This document shows, piece after piece, positions 8,070 through 15,474 of a stretch of DNA of 47,880 nt. The translations under genes were made by a program, and so were the position numbers. Positions within the stretch are counted from its first letter, which is position 1, and each line of letters starts with the position of its first letter. The notes beneath the pieces are model-generated. The model searched no databases, was not told the origin of the DNA, and was given only the letters and a program-made list of their open reading frames with translations. Origin of the DNA: Actinomycetota bacterium (GTDB lineage: Bacteria > Actinomycetota > CADDZG01 > WHSQ01); assembly GCA_009379915.1 (NCBI GenBank), contig WHSV01000019.1:1-47880 (forward strand). Direction: 5' to 3'.

Positions 8070-9107
8070 CTACGGACGCAACGAGCGAGACGTTTCGATC
8101 AGAAGCTCCAGCGATCCGGTCGCGTCGCCCGAGTCGACGGCCCGTGCTGCTCTCTCGAGGCCGTCGGTCAGGTCGTCCGCGGTGCCCGCCGCCAGCAGCC
8201 CCGCGGCCGCATTCAGCAGCACGATGTCCCGCCGCGGGCCGCCCTCGCCGGACATGACTTTGCGGATGTGGGCGGCGTTCTGGGGGGCCGTGCCCCCGGA
8301 GACCGCATCGAGATCGGCCCGATCCAGCCCGAGCTCGACCGGATCGATCGTCCACCGGTGGAGCTCGCCGTCGCGTAGCTCGACCACGTCGGACGGGCCG
8401 GAGGTCGCCAGCTCGTCGAGCCCATGGTGACCGTGAAACGCGATCACGCGCGCGCTCCCCAGCCGGCCCAGAGTGGACACCATCTTCTCGATCATCCGGG
8501 GGTCCGCAACCCCGAGGGCCTGGCGGGTTGCGCCGGCCGGGTTCGTGAGGGGGCCGAGGAAGTTGAAGATCGTGGCGACTCCGAGATCGCGGCGCGGCGT
8601 CGCAGCGTGGCGCATGGCGGGATGGAAGACCGGAGCGAAACAGAAGCCGATGCCCGCCTTGTCGATGCAGGCCGCGACGCCCTCGGGTGGGAGGTCGATC
8701 GCGACCCCCAACGCCTCGAGCACGTCGGCGCTCCCGCAGCGCGACGACGCGGCCCGGTTTCCGTGCTTCGCCACCACCGCACCCGCTCCCGCGCAGACGA
8801 TGGCAGCAGCGGTCGAGACGTTGAACGTGCCGGTCCGGTCTCCGCCCGTGCCGCAGGTGTCCAGCACCTCGCCGTCGACCTCTACCGTTCGGCCATAGGA
8901 CCGCATCGTGCGCACCATGCCGGCGATCTCGTCCACCGACTCACCCTTGGAGCGCAGAGCGACCACGAACCCGGCGATCTGCGCCGGGGTGGCCGCGCCC
9001 TCCATGATCTCGGTCATGGCCTCGGAGCTGGCCTGCTCGGTGAGCGAGTCGCCCCTCATCAGCTTCGAGATCAGGTGCCCCCACGAGAACTGGCTGCCCG
9101 CGTCCAT
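8070..9107 (-). CDS. trpD: anthranilate phosphoribosyltransferase
   Basis: 345-residue enzyme of tryptophan biosynthesis that joins anthranilate to phosphoribosyl pyrophosphate. The PRPP loop CGTGGDRTGT is at residues 85-94 and KHGNRAASS at 114-122, the family's diagnostic motifs; length is normal. No other trp gene is present in the window. A TAAGCT hexamer lies six bases before ATG 9107, so the transcript may be leaderless. A dyad motif (9120-9133) abuts this hexamer. Confidence 0.95.
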   Translation of the reverse strand: MDAGSQFSWGHLISKLMRGDSLTEQASSEAMTEIMEGAATPAQIAGFVVALRSKGESVDEIAGMVRTMRSYGRTVEVDGEVLDTCGTGGDRTGTFNVSTAAAIVCAGAGAVVAKHGNRAASSRCGSADVLEALGVAIDLPPEGVAACIDKAGIGFCFAPVFHPAMRHAATPRRDLGVATIFNFLGPLTNPAGATRQALGVADPRMIEKMVSTLGRLGSARVIAFHGHHGLDELATSGPSDVVELRDGELHRWTIDPVELGLDRADLDAVSGGTAPQNAAHIRKVMSGEGGPRRDIVLLNAAAGLLAAGTADDLTDGLERAARAVDSGDATGSLELLIETSRSLRP

Positions 9108-9113
9108 CGCCCC

Positions 9114-9133
9114 AGCTTAGTGGTCCGCACCAT
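9114..9133 (-). promoter_or_regulatory. trpD promoter with dyad motif
   Basis: On the minus strand, ATGG-TGCGGA-CCAC (9133-9120) is followed directly by the candidate -10 TAAGCT (9119-9114), and the trpD ATG starts six bases later. The dyad half-sites TGG and CCA flank a six-base centre. Near-identical motifs lie at 9166-9179 and 33786-33799. Confidence 0.5.
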
Positions 9134-9165
9134 GAGTAAGGTTCCGTTTTGGCGCGTCTGTATTT

Positions 9166-9179
9166 GTGGTGCGGGCCAC
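9166..9179 (+). promoter_or_regulatory. second copy of the dyad motif
   Basis: GTGGTGCGGGCCAC with GTGG/CCAC arms, followed after one base by TTAGTG on the plus strand. It forms a 13-bp inverted repeat with 9120-9132 (one mismatch, 34-bp loop). No convincing plus-strand gene starts here, so its role is unclear. Confidence 0.45.
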
Positions 9180-9190
9180 CTTAGTGGCGA

Positions 9191-9346
9191 TCAGTGGGCG
9201 CCGCTCGCCTGCACCTCCGCCATGCGCTTTCTGAGGTAACGCCGCTCCGCCTCGCCCGGCCCGCACGAGAGCGCGCGCTCGTAGGCGGCGAGCGCGTCGG
9301 TGCCGCGTCCGAGCCGCCTCAGTAGTTCCCGGTCGCGGGGCTCCAT
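9191..9346 (-). CDS. 51-residue ORF like the C-terminal tail of an ECF sigma factor
   Basis: Translation from ATG 9346 gives a TPR-like helical pair containing RRLGRGTDALAAYERALS and EAERRYLRKRMAEV. This closely resembles the C-terminal tail of SigJ/DUF6596-type ECF sigma factors, by recognition of the pattern only. No sigma region 2 or 4 sequence is found upstream, so this is either a remnant of a deleted sigma gene or a small TPR protein. In the possible start GTG 9352, the codon upstream is a stop. It lies between M20 peptidase and trpD, on the same strand as both. Confidence 0.4.
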   Translation of the reverse strand: MEPRDRELLRRLGRGTDALAAYERALSCGPGEAERRYLRKRMAEVQASGAH

Positions 9347-9384
9347 CTTCACCTAGAAGACGAGCCTTCACCTAGAAGACGAGC
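9347..9384. repeat. 19-bp perfect tandem duplication
   Basis: CTTCACCTAGAAGACGAGC at 9347-9365 is repeated exactly at 9366-9384, just upstream of the 51-residue ORF start. This looks like a recent small duplication. Confidence 0.97.
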
Positions 9385-9423
9385 GGGCGACAGATGGATC
9401 GACAGGTCCCCGAGGTTTTCTTG

Positions 9424-10596
9424 TCAGGAAAGGAGACCGGCGAAGGACCGGGCGTAGATCGCCGCGCAGGCCTCGAGCTCGTCGAGGGAGATGTGCTCGG
9501 TGGCCGTGTGAGCGGCCGCGATGTCTCCGGGGCCGAGCACGATCGTCTGCGCGCCGATCTCGGCCATGAAGCGGGCATCCGATGCCCCGCGGAAACCGAC
9601 CAGCTCGGCGGGCTTGTGCGTGACCTCCGCGATCGCGTCCGAGACCGTGGCGACGAGCTTGCTCGCGGGGTCCACCTCGAACGGCATGCCGGCGAACATC
9701 AGCTCGACCGTCGCGCTGAGCTCCGGATAACGGTCCTTGGCCAGCTCGACCGCGGCCTCGAGCTGGGCGATCAGGTCCTCCGGAGTCTCGCCCGGGATAC
9801 TCCGGCGATCGATCTCGACCGTGCAAGACGCGGGAATGATGTTGACCTTCTCGCCCCCGCTGATGGTGCCGACGTTGAGGCTCGGCCCGCCGAGCACCTC
9901 GTGGGTGATGTCCGGCACCGTGTCCTCGAGGCGCCGCACGACCTCGCTCATGTAATTGATGGCGTTGCGCCCGCGCTCGGGGGCCGAGCCGTGGCCCGCG
10001 AGCCCGTGCGTCGTGAGACGGATCCAGTTCGCTCCCCGCTGCGCCCGGACCAGTCGAAGAGCGGTCGGCTCTCCGACGATGGCCAGGTCGGGCCGGACGA
10101 TGCCCCGCTCGACGAGCCAGCCGGCACCCTTGAACCCCATCGCCTCCTCGTCCGAGACGAACGCCAGCTCCAGAGTCCCTTTGAGCTTCGTGCCCGTCTC
10201 GAGCAGGACGTTGACGGCCTCCAGGGCGGCGGCGCACGGGCCCTTGGCGTCGGCGGTCCCACGCCCGTGCATCACGCCGTCGGCGACGTGGGCCGAATAC
10301 GGATCCCGCTCCCACAGGGCCGGGTTTCCGGCCGGGACGACGTCGATGTGACTGCAGTAGGTGAGCACCGGGGCGTTGCCGGTCCCCGTGCGGGCGATGA
10401 CGTTGGGCCGGCCGGGCTCGGCCTCGTGAACTTCCACGTCGAGACCGAGGTCTCTACAGTAGGACTCGGTCAGGGCTCCGGCGGCGGCCTCGTCTCCGGG
10501 TGGGTTCTCCGACCGGGTTCGGACGAGTTCGGCCAAGCGTCCGACGAGACGGTCGCGGTCGACCGAGGCCGTGGATTGTTCGCCCGGTGCGCTCAT
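9424..10596 (-). CDS. M20-family metallopeptidase (ArgE/DapE type)
   Basis: 390-residue zinc amidohydrolase. The dinuclear site is visible: His83-x-Asp85 (SHIDVVPAG), Asp116 (GTADAKG), the catalytic Glu150 and metal Glu151 (SDEEAMGF), a GEPTA motif, and a C-terminal His in AAHTATEHIS. The family includes succinyl-diaminopimelate desuccinylase, acetylornithine deacetylase and carboxypeptidases; sequence alone does not settle the substrate. Its ATG at 10596 lies only 11-23 bp from the divergent start of the small membrane protein, so the two promoters must overlap or be embedded. Confidence 0.88.
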   Translation of the reverse strand: MSAPGEQSTASVDRDRLVGRLAELVRTRSENPPGDEAAAGALTESYCRDLGLDVEVHEAEPGRPNVIARTGTGNAPVLTYCSHIDVVPAGNPALWERDPYSAHVADGVMHGRGTADAKGPCAAALEAVNVLLETGTKLKGTLELAFVSDEEAMGFKGAGWLVERGIVRPDLAIVGEPTALRLVRAQRGANWIRLTTHGLAGHGSAPERGRNAINYMSEVVRRLEDTVPDITHEVLGGPSLNVGTISGGEKVNIIPASCTVEIDRRSIPGETPEDLIAQLEAAVELAKDRYPELSATVELMFAGMPFEVDPASKLVATVSDAIAEVTHKPAELVGFRGASDARFMAEIGAQTIVLGPGDIAAAHTATEHISLDELEACAAIYARSFAGLLS

Positions 10597-10619
10597 GCTC
10601 TGTAAGGATGGTGACGATC

Positions 10620-10886
10620 ATGACCGGCTACCAACTGTTTCTCCTTCTAGTGATCATCATCTGGCCTTTCGCCATCGGCGCCCTGCTCTTCTCGATGAGC
10701 AGGATAGAGAACTGGATCGGGCGCATGGACGCGGCGACGCCCGAGGAGGCCGGTCTCGAGCCCGTGGCCGGAGGGGAGCGCGAGGTCAGGATCGTCTTCG
10801 GCGACCGGGTCGTGGGTGAGGGAGAGCCCCAGGACGGAGGCCGAGTCGACACGGACGAGACTACGGCCGCCCAGCCGCACGGCTAG
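10620..10886 (+). CDS. small single-pass membrane protein
   Basis: 88 residues: a short N-terminus, one strongly hydrophobic helix (about residues 5-25, LFLLLVIIIWPFAIGALLF), then an acidic soluble tail. I do not recognise a family. ATG 10620 is preceded by an AAGGA-like sequence; ATG 10608 in the same frame is possible. Its TAG stop overlaps the convergent RidA stop by 4 bp through a shared CTAG. Confidence 0.6.
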   Translation: MTGYQLFLLLVIIIWPFAIGALLFSMSRIENWIGRMDAATPEEAGLEPVAGGEREVRIVFGDRVVGEGEPQDGGRVDTDETTAAQPHG

Positions 10887-11263
10887 GCCAGGGCGATGCA
10901 TTCGACCTCGACCCGGGCCCCCTTGGGCAGCGCCGCGACGGCGACGGTTGCGCGCGCCGGTACGTCTCCGGTGAAGAACTCGGCGTAGACCTCGTTGAAC
11001 TCGCCGAAGTCGCCCATGTCTATCAGGAAAGCGGTGACCTTGACCGCGCTGTCGAGGCTCGAGCCGGCCTCGGCGAGGACCGCCTGCAGGTTGGTGAGGC
11101 ACTGCCGCGTCTGGTCGGCGACCGACCCCGTGGTCCTGTCGCCGCCGCCGGGGGTCAGCGCGATCTGACCGGAGCAGAACACCAGCCCGTTGGCGCTGAC
11201 CGCCTGGCTGTAGGCTCCCACCGCCTCCGGAGCGTCCGAGGTCTGAATCACCGTCTTGGTCAC
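10883..11263 (-). CDS. RidA-family (YjgF/YER057c/UK114) deaminase
   Basis: 126-residue protein of normal family length. It carries the conserved ARATVAVAALPKGARVEVECIA region, whose Arg binds the substrate carboxylate, and the N-terminal AYSQAV and FCSGQI motifs. RidA hydrolyses reactive enamine/imine intermediates released by PLP enzymes; related subfamilies have other roles. GTG 11263 is preceded by a purine-rich stretch. It is monocistronic and convergent with the small membrane protein. Confidence 0.92.
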   Translation of the reverse strand: MTKTVIQTSDAPEAVGAYSQAVSANGLVFCSGQIALTPGGGDRTTGSVADQTRQCLTNLQAVLAEAGSSLDSAVKVTAFLIDMGDFGEFNEVYAEFFTGDVPARATVAVAALPKGARVEVECIALA

Positions 11264-11345
11264 CTGACTTTTCCCCCTTGAGTCGAGCCGATCGTGCCGT
11301 GGATGCTAAGCGCGCCTAGCGCTACTTGGGTGTCCGGTGCGGGGC

Positions 11346-11375
11346 CGGGCCCCCGCCTAGAGCGACGGGGGCCCG
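11346..11375 (-). terminator. strong hairpin after rnpB
   Basis: CGGGCCCCCG (11346-11355) pairs perfectly with CGGGGGCCCG (11366-11375) around a 10-nt loop, starting about 9 nt beyond the RNase P RNA 3' end. There is no T-run, as is common for high-G+C terminators. Confidence 0.65.
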
Positions 11376-11383
11376 CAGGTCCC

Positions 11384-11756
11384 GGAAGCAGGCCTGTAAG
11401 CCGGGTTCTGTACTCGCTCCAAAAAGGGCGAGCGGTGACCATCCATCTGGGACGACCGTTGCCGGCCGCCTCGTGCGGCCTACCCGGAGGTGCCTTGCGG
11501 CGGACGAGCAGCCCGCGCCTCCTGCTTGGCCTTGCTCCGAACGGGGTTTGCCGAGCCGCCGCGGTCGCCCGCGGCGCTGGTGAGCTCTTACCTCACCGTT
11601 TCACCCTTACCCGGAGCCGAAGCTCCCGGCGGTTTGCTTTCTGTGGCACTTTCCGCGGATCTCTCCGCCTGGGATTTTCCCCAGCGTCCTGCTCTGCGGA
11701 GCCCGGACTTTCCTCGACCCGCCTCTCGGCGAGCCGCGGTCACCCGGCCTGCTTCC
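11384..11756 (-). ncRNA. rnpB: RNase P RNA, class A
   Basis: The catalytic RNA of RNase P, which removes 5' leaders from tRNA precursors. Helix P1 is visible as 11 paired bases at the two ends (11746-11756 with 11384-11394). The minus strand carries the conserved 5' element GAGGAAAGTCCGGGC and the 3' element ACAGAACCCGGCTTA, plus GGAAAGTGCCACAGAAA in the core. Total length of about 373 nt suits a bacterial class A RNA. Its 5' end begins right after the stop codon of the ECF transporter gene, so it may share that transcript or use a promoter inside that gene. Confidence 0.95.
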
Positions 11757-12793
11757 TCACCCATTATCAACCGCGCGGACGACGAGGTTCATCCTGCATG
11801 CGGCCCGGCCGAGCGCCCCGAGCAGAGGCCGCCCGAGCAGGATCACGAGGGCCGCGTTGCCCACGGCCCGAAACGCGTCCCAGCCGAGCGAGGTGACCGC
11901 GTAGAAGCGGAGGTAACGGCCGAGGTTGGCCGCCCCGCCCAACTCGGGGGGCCCAGCCGATGCTGCTGGTCCCCGCCGCGTAGGGCCAGAACCAGAGGTT
12001 GATGATGGCCCCGAAGGCAAACCCGCTCACCACCCCGTAGGCCGCCAGCCACGCGAGCCTCCCCCGCCGGCTCCCGCCCCCTGCCTTTCTTGCGGTCCGG
12101 CCGAGGCCGCCCCGCGGCAGCCGTCCGGCCCCCATCCCGACCCATCCCACCGCGACCATCTGGAACGGCAGCCAGGGGCCGAGGCCGCCGACGAACAACC
12201 CGGACGCGAACGTGCCGATCGTGCCGAGCACGAACCCGAAGCGCGCTCCGAACGCGTTCCCCCGACCAGCACGACGATGAACATCGCGGAGAACCCGGCG
12301 ATGAATCCCGGCAAGCGCAGCGCCACCATCGCGGCCCCCAGGACGCCGATGAGCGCGACCGCCTTGGGCCCCATGCCTCCTTGGCCCGGCTGCAGAAACA
12401 GAACCGCGCCCAGGCACCCGAGGAGCATCACCAGGATCACCGGCGCGTCCAGCGCGTGCGCCCGCTCGCCGCCGACCGCGGCCGGTAGCGCGAAGGGCCA
12501 GAAGAACGCACCGAGCCCGACCAGGTTCGCCGCCACCAGGGCGGCGTTCTGCAGGGCGTTCGAGGTGGCTCTCGACCGTCTCCGGTCACGTCGAGGATTC
12601 CGGCCGGTCGCTTCACGGACACCACCTCTTGCGGAGATACCGCCGGACATGCCTGCCGCCGCCGCCTGTTCCGGCGTGAGCCCGGCGGCGGTGCGCGCCC
12701 CGCTCTGGTTCGTGACGGCCGCTGCGGGCACGACCGACAGCGCGACGGCGGCGATCACCGCGCACGCAAGCAGCCTGACCCCTCTCGAGACAT
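11757..12793 (-). pseudogene. ECF-transporter substrate-binding (S) component, frameshifted
   Basis: Three overlapping minus-strand frames together spell one membrane protein: a signal-like segment (LLACAVIAAVALSVVPAAA), several hydrophobic helices, GARFGFVLGTIGTFASGLF, GGLGPWLPFQMVAVGWVG, FGAIINLWFWPY and TSLGWDAFRAVGNAALVILL. These match the ECF S-component family that includes the cobalamin transporter CbrT. The frame breaks lie at G/C runs: 12779-12782, 12257-12261 (one base short) and 11946-11951 (one base too many). A good AGAGGAG precedes ATG 12793. A single extra copy of the dispersed repeat sits in a loop (12091-12117). The cobalamin riboswitch upstream supports a B12 or cobalt role. 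It is either a decaying gene or one with homopolymer sequencing errors; no EcfA/EcfT is nearby. Confidence 0.75.
12091..12117. repeat. single copy of the dispersed GC-rich repeat
   Basis: 27 bp differing from 18477-18503 at one position only, and from the last copy of array 1 at a few. It lies inside the ECF S-component gene, between two predicted membrane helices. Confidence 0.85.
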
Positions 12794-12830
12794 GGCCCAC
12801 TCCTCTCTCCGGTCCTCGCCGGAAACGATT

Positions 12831-12855
12831 CGACCCCTCGACAGGACGAGGGTCG
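12831..12855 (-). promoter_or_regulatory. hairpin between riboswitch and start codon
   Basis: CGACCCCTCG (12831-12840) pairs with CGAGGGTCG (12847-12855) with one bulged base and a 6-nt loop. It lies between the aptamer and the ribosome binding site, so it is the candidate expression platform. Confidence 0.5.
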
Positions 12856-12879
12856 GCGACGGAGTGGTCCGTGGCTCGC

Positions 12880-13015
12880 GATCCTCTGCCTCGAAGGTAT
12901 CGAGCCCAACGACGCGAGGGTGACCTGGCTCGTGCGAACGACGTTCGCACCTACAGTTGCGGGACAGCGCCGGAATTAGACCGGACTTCCCCCAGCGCAT
13001 CGCGTGGGTATTGAC
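12880..13015 (-). promoter_or_regulatory. cobalamin riboswitch
   Basis: Read on the minus strand, the leader contains GGGGGAAGTCCGG, then AATTCCGGCGCTGTCCCGC and the B12 box variant GCAACTGT, then a perfect 8-bp stem (GTGCGAAC/GTTCGCAC, 12932-12950), and then GAGCCAGGTCACC. This order and these conserved blocks are those of the cobalamin aptamer. The boundaries are approximate. It sits directly upstream of the ECF S-component gene, so B12 should repress its expression. Confidence 0.88.
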
Positions 13016-13044
13016 TTGTCAGCCGCCCGAGCGTGCATCTCGGG

Positions 13045-13560
13045 TCACGGCCTGAGGTAGCCATCCGACAGAAAAAGTTTGAACCGGTCGTATTCGCCGA
13101 GCCGGAAGGCCACCCAGAACCAGGCCAAGATGGCCACACCGATCAGCTCGCCTCCCCACGTCGTCAGATGCGCGATCGGGTCGAGAAAGAGATCCCAGGT
13201 GTAGGGCTCGCTCGGGGTCGACGAGAACCCGGTGCCGAAGGCCGGCCACAGAAACGTCTCCGGCGCGGCCCACATCCCGTCCGCCACCAGGTGGAGGAGC
13301 CACCCCACGCCGATGCCGAACAGGGACTGCCTCTGGTCACCGCTGAACGCGAGGATGATCAGCACCGTGACCGCGATCGCGGTGAATACCGAGTGGGCAA
13401 TCCATCGCCCCGCCGGACCCTCGAAGAAGAAGAGCCCGAGCCCCCCGTCGACGAAGTCGGGCAGGACGGCTCCGATCAGGATCATCCGGTAGTCGATGCG
13501 GCGGCGGCCCAGCGTGACGTAGACGATGAGGGTCGCGATCCCCAGGTGCCAGAGGAGCAT
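13045..13560 (-). CDS. membrane-bound metal-dependent hydrolase-like protein (YdjM/DUF457 type)
   Basis: 171 residues with about four hydrophobic helices. Conserved polar residues sit at membrane edges: His5 (LLWHLG), LPDFVDG, WIAHS and LLHLVADGMW, the His/Asp pattern of YdjM-like putative hydrolases. The substrate is unknown. The start lies 6 bp after the RNase HI stop, so it is the third gene of a minus-strand operon. The next feature downstream is the cobalamin riboswitch. Confidence 0.65.
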   Translation of the reverse strand: MLLWHLGIATLIVYVTLGRRRIDYRMILIGAVLPDFVDGGLGLFFFEGPAGRWIAHSVFTAIAVTVLIILAFSGDQRQSLFGIGVGWLLHLVADGMWAAPETFLWPAFGTGFSSTPSEPYTWDLFLDPIAHLTTWGGELIGVAILAWFWVAFRLGEYDRFKLFLSDGYLRP

Positions 13561-13566
13561 CCCGCT

Positions 13567-14058
13567 TCAGTCGAGCAACGAGGTCTGGCCGGGCCCCGGC
13601 TTGGGACGGCCGTCGTCCTCCTCGTCGGGCGGCATCCACTGGGCACCCAACTCCCCGACTTGCGCCGCGTCGAGGGCCTGGTTGACGAGCTTGTCGGCGT
13701 CGGAGTTCTTCCCTCTGGCGACGTGCTCGAGCTTCGCCGACCGGAAGCGGTTGAGCAGGCGCTTCGCCTCAACAGCGAGGCCTCGGAGCACGTCGGACTT
13801 GATCTTCCACTCGCCGTTCAGCTGACGCACTACGAGCTTCGAGTCGAGCTTGACCTCGAGGTCCGTCACGCCGCGCGCGTGCGCCAGTTTGAGTCCTTCG
13901 ATCACGGCCGTGTACTCGGCGACGTTATTAGTCGTCTCGCCGATGGAGCGGGATATCGTGTCGAGCTCGGCACCCTCCGAGTCCCGGAGGAGGACGCCGA
14001 TCGCGGCCGGTCCCGGGTTTCCGCGCGCGCCTCCGTCGGCATGCAGGGTGGCCGGCAC
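13567..14058 (-). CDS. RNase HI family protein
   Basis: 163 residues. The DEDD active site is visible as Asp8 (LHADGGARGNPGP), a Glu in NNVAEYTAV, an Asp in VKLDSKLVV and an Asp in GKNSDADKLVN. It cleaves RNA in RNA-DNA hybrids. It resembles the N-terminal domain of mycobacterial Rv2228c but lacks the fused phosphatase domain. A GTG start follows the zinc-ribbon gene by 13 bp. This zinc-ribbon/RNase H pairing is conserved in actinobacteria. Confidence 0.9.
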   Translation of the reverse strand: MPATLHADGGARGNPGPAAIGVLLRDSEGAELDTISRSIGETTNNVAEYTAVIEGLKLAHARGVTDLEVKLDSKLVVRQLNGEWKIKSDVLRGLAVEAKRLLNRFRSAKLEHVARGKNSDADKLVNQALDAAQVGELGAQWMPPDEEDDGRPKPGPGQTSLLD

Positions 14059-14071
14059 GATTAGGGCCTCG

Positions 14072-14800
14072 TCACGTAACGACGAGGATTCGACGGCAGT
14101 TGTCGCAACGCTGAAGTCCGCCCTCGGCTCGCACCCTCTCGGACTCCTTATTGGACAGCTTCGTGTGACAGCCCTCGCAGGTGCCGCCGACTAGCGCGGC
14201 CGCTCCGACGCCACCCTTCTGCTCCCGGAGCCTCTCGTACAGCTTGAGGAGGCTCTCCGGGATGTCGGGCAAGATGGAACCGCGCTGCGCGCGGTGGCGC
14301 TCGAGCTCCGAATCGATCTCGTTCTTGATCGAGGCAACCCTCTCGCCGAGGTCCTTCGCCTGGACGGCGGTCGTCTCGCGCTCCGAGGCCAGCCGCTCCC
14401 AGGTCTCGGTCGCGGACTCGCCCTGAACCATGACCTCGAGCAGCGACTCCTCGAGATCGCTCTGCCTCCTCTTGAGGCTCGCGACCTCGGCCTGGAGGGC
14501 ACTCAACTCCTTTGGATTTGCGACGCTCCCCGAGAACATCCGCTGCTCCTCACGGCCGGTCTTGTCCTCGAGCAGCTTGATCTCGCCCTCGAGGCGAGAC
14601 TGCTCCCGGGCGATCTCGTCTCGCTGCTTGCCGGCGATATCGAGATCCGCCTCGAGCTCGGCAAGCGCGGCGTTCAGCTCCGCAAGCTGCTTGGCCTCTT
14701 CAAGATTCGCCCACCGAAGCTCGAGCTGTTTGACGGCGGTGTCCTCGGCCTGGAGGTCGAGAAGCCGCCCTAGCGCTTCGGGGGTGACATCATTCGGCAT
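14072..14800 (-). CDS. C4-type zinc-ribbon, coiled-coil protein (CT398/DUF164 type)
   Basis: 242 residues: a long coiled coil (about 15-175) followed by a C-terminal zinc ribbon with CEGCH and CDNC pairs. Homologues such as Rv2229c sit next to the RNase H gene; proposed roles involve flagellar or secretion chaperoning in other phyla and are not established here. ATG 14800 is chosen because a TACGCT hexamer lies 7 bases upstream of it, giving a leaderless start. An upstream in-frame extension to 14917 lacks family similarity. Confidence 0.85.
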   Translation of the reverse strand: MPNDVTPEALGRLLDLQAEDTAVKQLELRWANLEEAKQLAELNAALAELEADLDIAGKQRDEIAREQSRLEGEIKLLEDKTGREEQRMFSGSVANPKELSALQAEVASLKRRQSDLEESLLEVMVQGESATETWERLASERETTAVQAKDLGERVASIKNEIDSELERHRAQRGSILPDIPESLLKLYERLREQKGGVGAAALVGGTCEGCHTKLSNKESERVRAEGGLQRCDNCRRILVVT

Positions 14801-14889
14801 TCGACCGAGCGTATCACCGGGTCTTTCTGCGAAACTTAGGTAATCGACGAGACCACGGCACGCCAACCGATCGACGCACGGGGTGGGTA

Positions 14890-15474
14890 ATGGAGAGCGG
14901 AGCGCAGACGTCCGCAACGCAGCGCCATCGGGAGGGAGACCTCCTCGAAGGGATTGCGCGCGGCGACCAGGCCGCGCTCAGGCAGCTTTACCGGGCCTTC
15001 GAAAGACCCCTCTACACGCTGGGAATCAGATGGCTACACGATCAGGCTCTATCCGAGGAACTGGTGCAGGAGGTGACCCTTCGCATCTGGCGGCGAGCGT
15101 CGAGCTTCGATCCGTCGAAGGGCGCCGCGAGCTCTTGGATCTTCGGAATTGCGCGCAATGTCGCCTCGGACCTGGGACGGGCACGGCAGCGCGTGCCCAC
15201 TCCGGTAGGGGATCTGGTCGTCCCTACGGGCTCCGAGCCGTGGGACGAGGAGTCGTCCTGGCAGCAGTGGCAGGTCGCAACTGCCATCCAGAACCTGCCC
15301 GTCGAACAGCAGCGAATCATCCATCTGGCCTACGTGCTCCAGTTCACCCAGTCCGAGATCGCAAAGGCCCTCGACATCCCGCTCGGCACCGTGAAGACGC
15401 GCCTCTACCAGGGGCTCAGGGCACTGCGCCCGATGCTCTCCGAGCTCGGCATCACGGAGGGCGCTGACCGATGA
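14890..15474 (+). CDS. ECF-type RNA polymerase sigma factor
   Basis: 194 residues. Region 2 (about 28-95) carries the LYTLGIRWLHDQALSEELVQ and RIWRRASSFDP patterns, and region 4 (about 133-185) has LPVEQQRIIHLAYV and the helix-turn-helix SEIAKALDIPLGTVKTRLYQG. It resembles the SigK group. The gene overlaps its anti-sigma gene by 4 nt (ATGA), so the two are translationally coupled. It should recruit RNA polymerase when its partner releases it; the target genes are unknown. Confidence 0.92.
   Translation: MESGAQTSATQRHREGDLLEGIARGDQAALRQLYRAFERPLYTLGIRWLHDQALSEELVQEVTLRIWRRASSFDPSKGAASSWIFGIARNVASDLGRARQRVPTPVGDLVVPTGSEPWDEESSWQQWQVATAIQNLPVEQQRIIHLAYVLQFTQSEIAKALDIPLGTVKTRLYQGLRALRPMLSELGITEGADR

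Noticed and set aside
12932-12950. GTGCGAAC-GAC-GTTCGCAC dyad resembling a LexA box
   Set aside because: The spacer is 3 rather than 4 bases and it forms the variable stem between the B12 box and the GAGCCAGG block of the cobalamin riboswitch.
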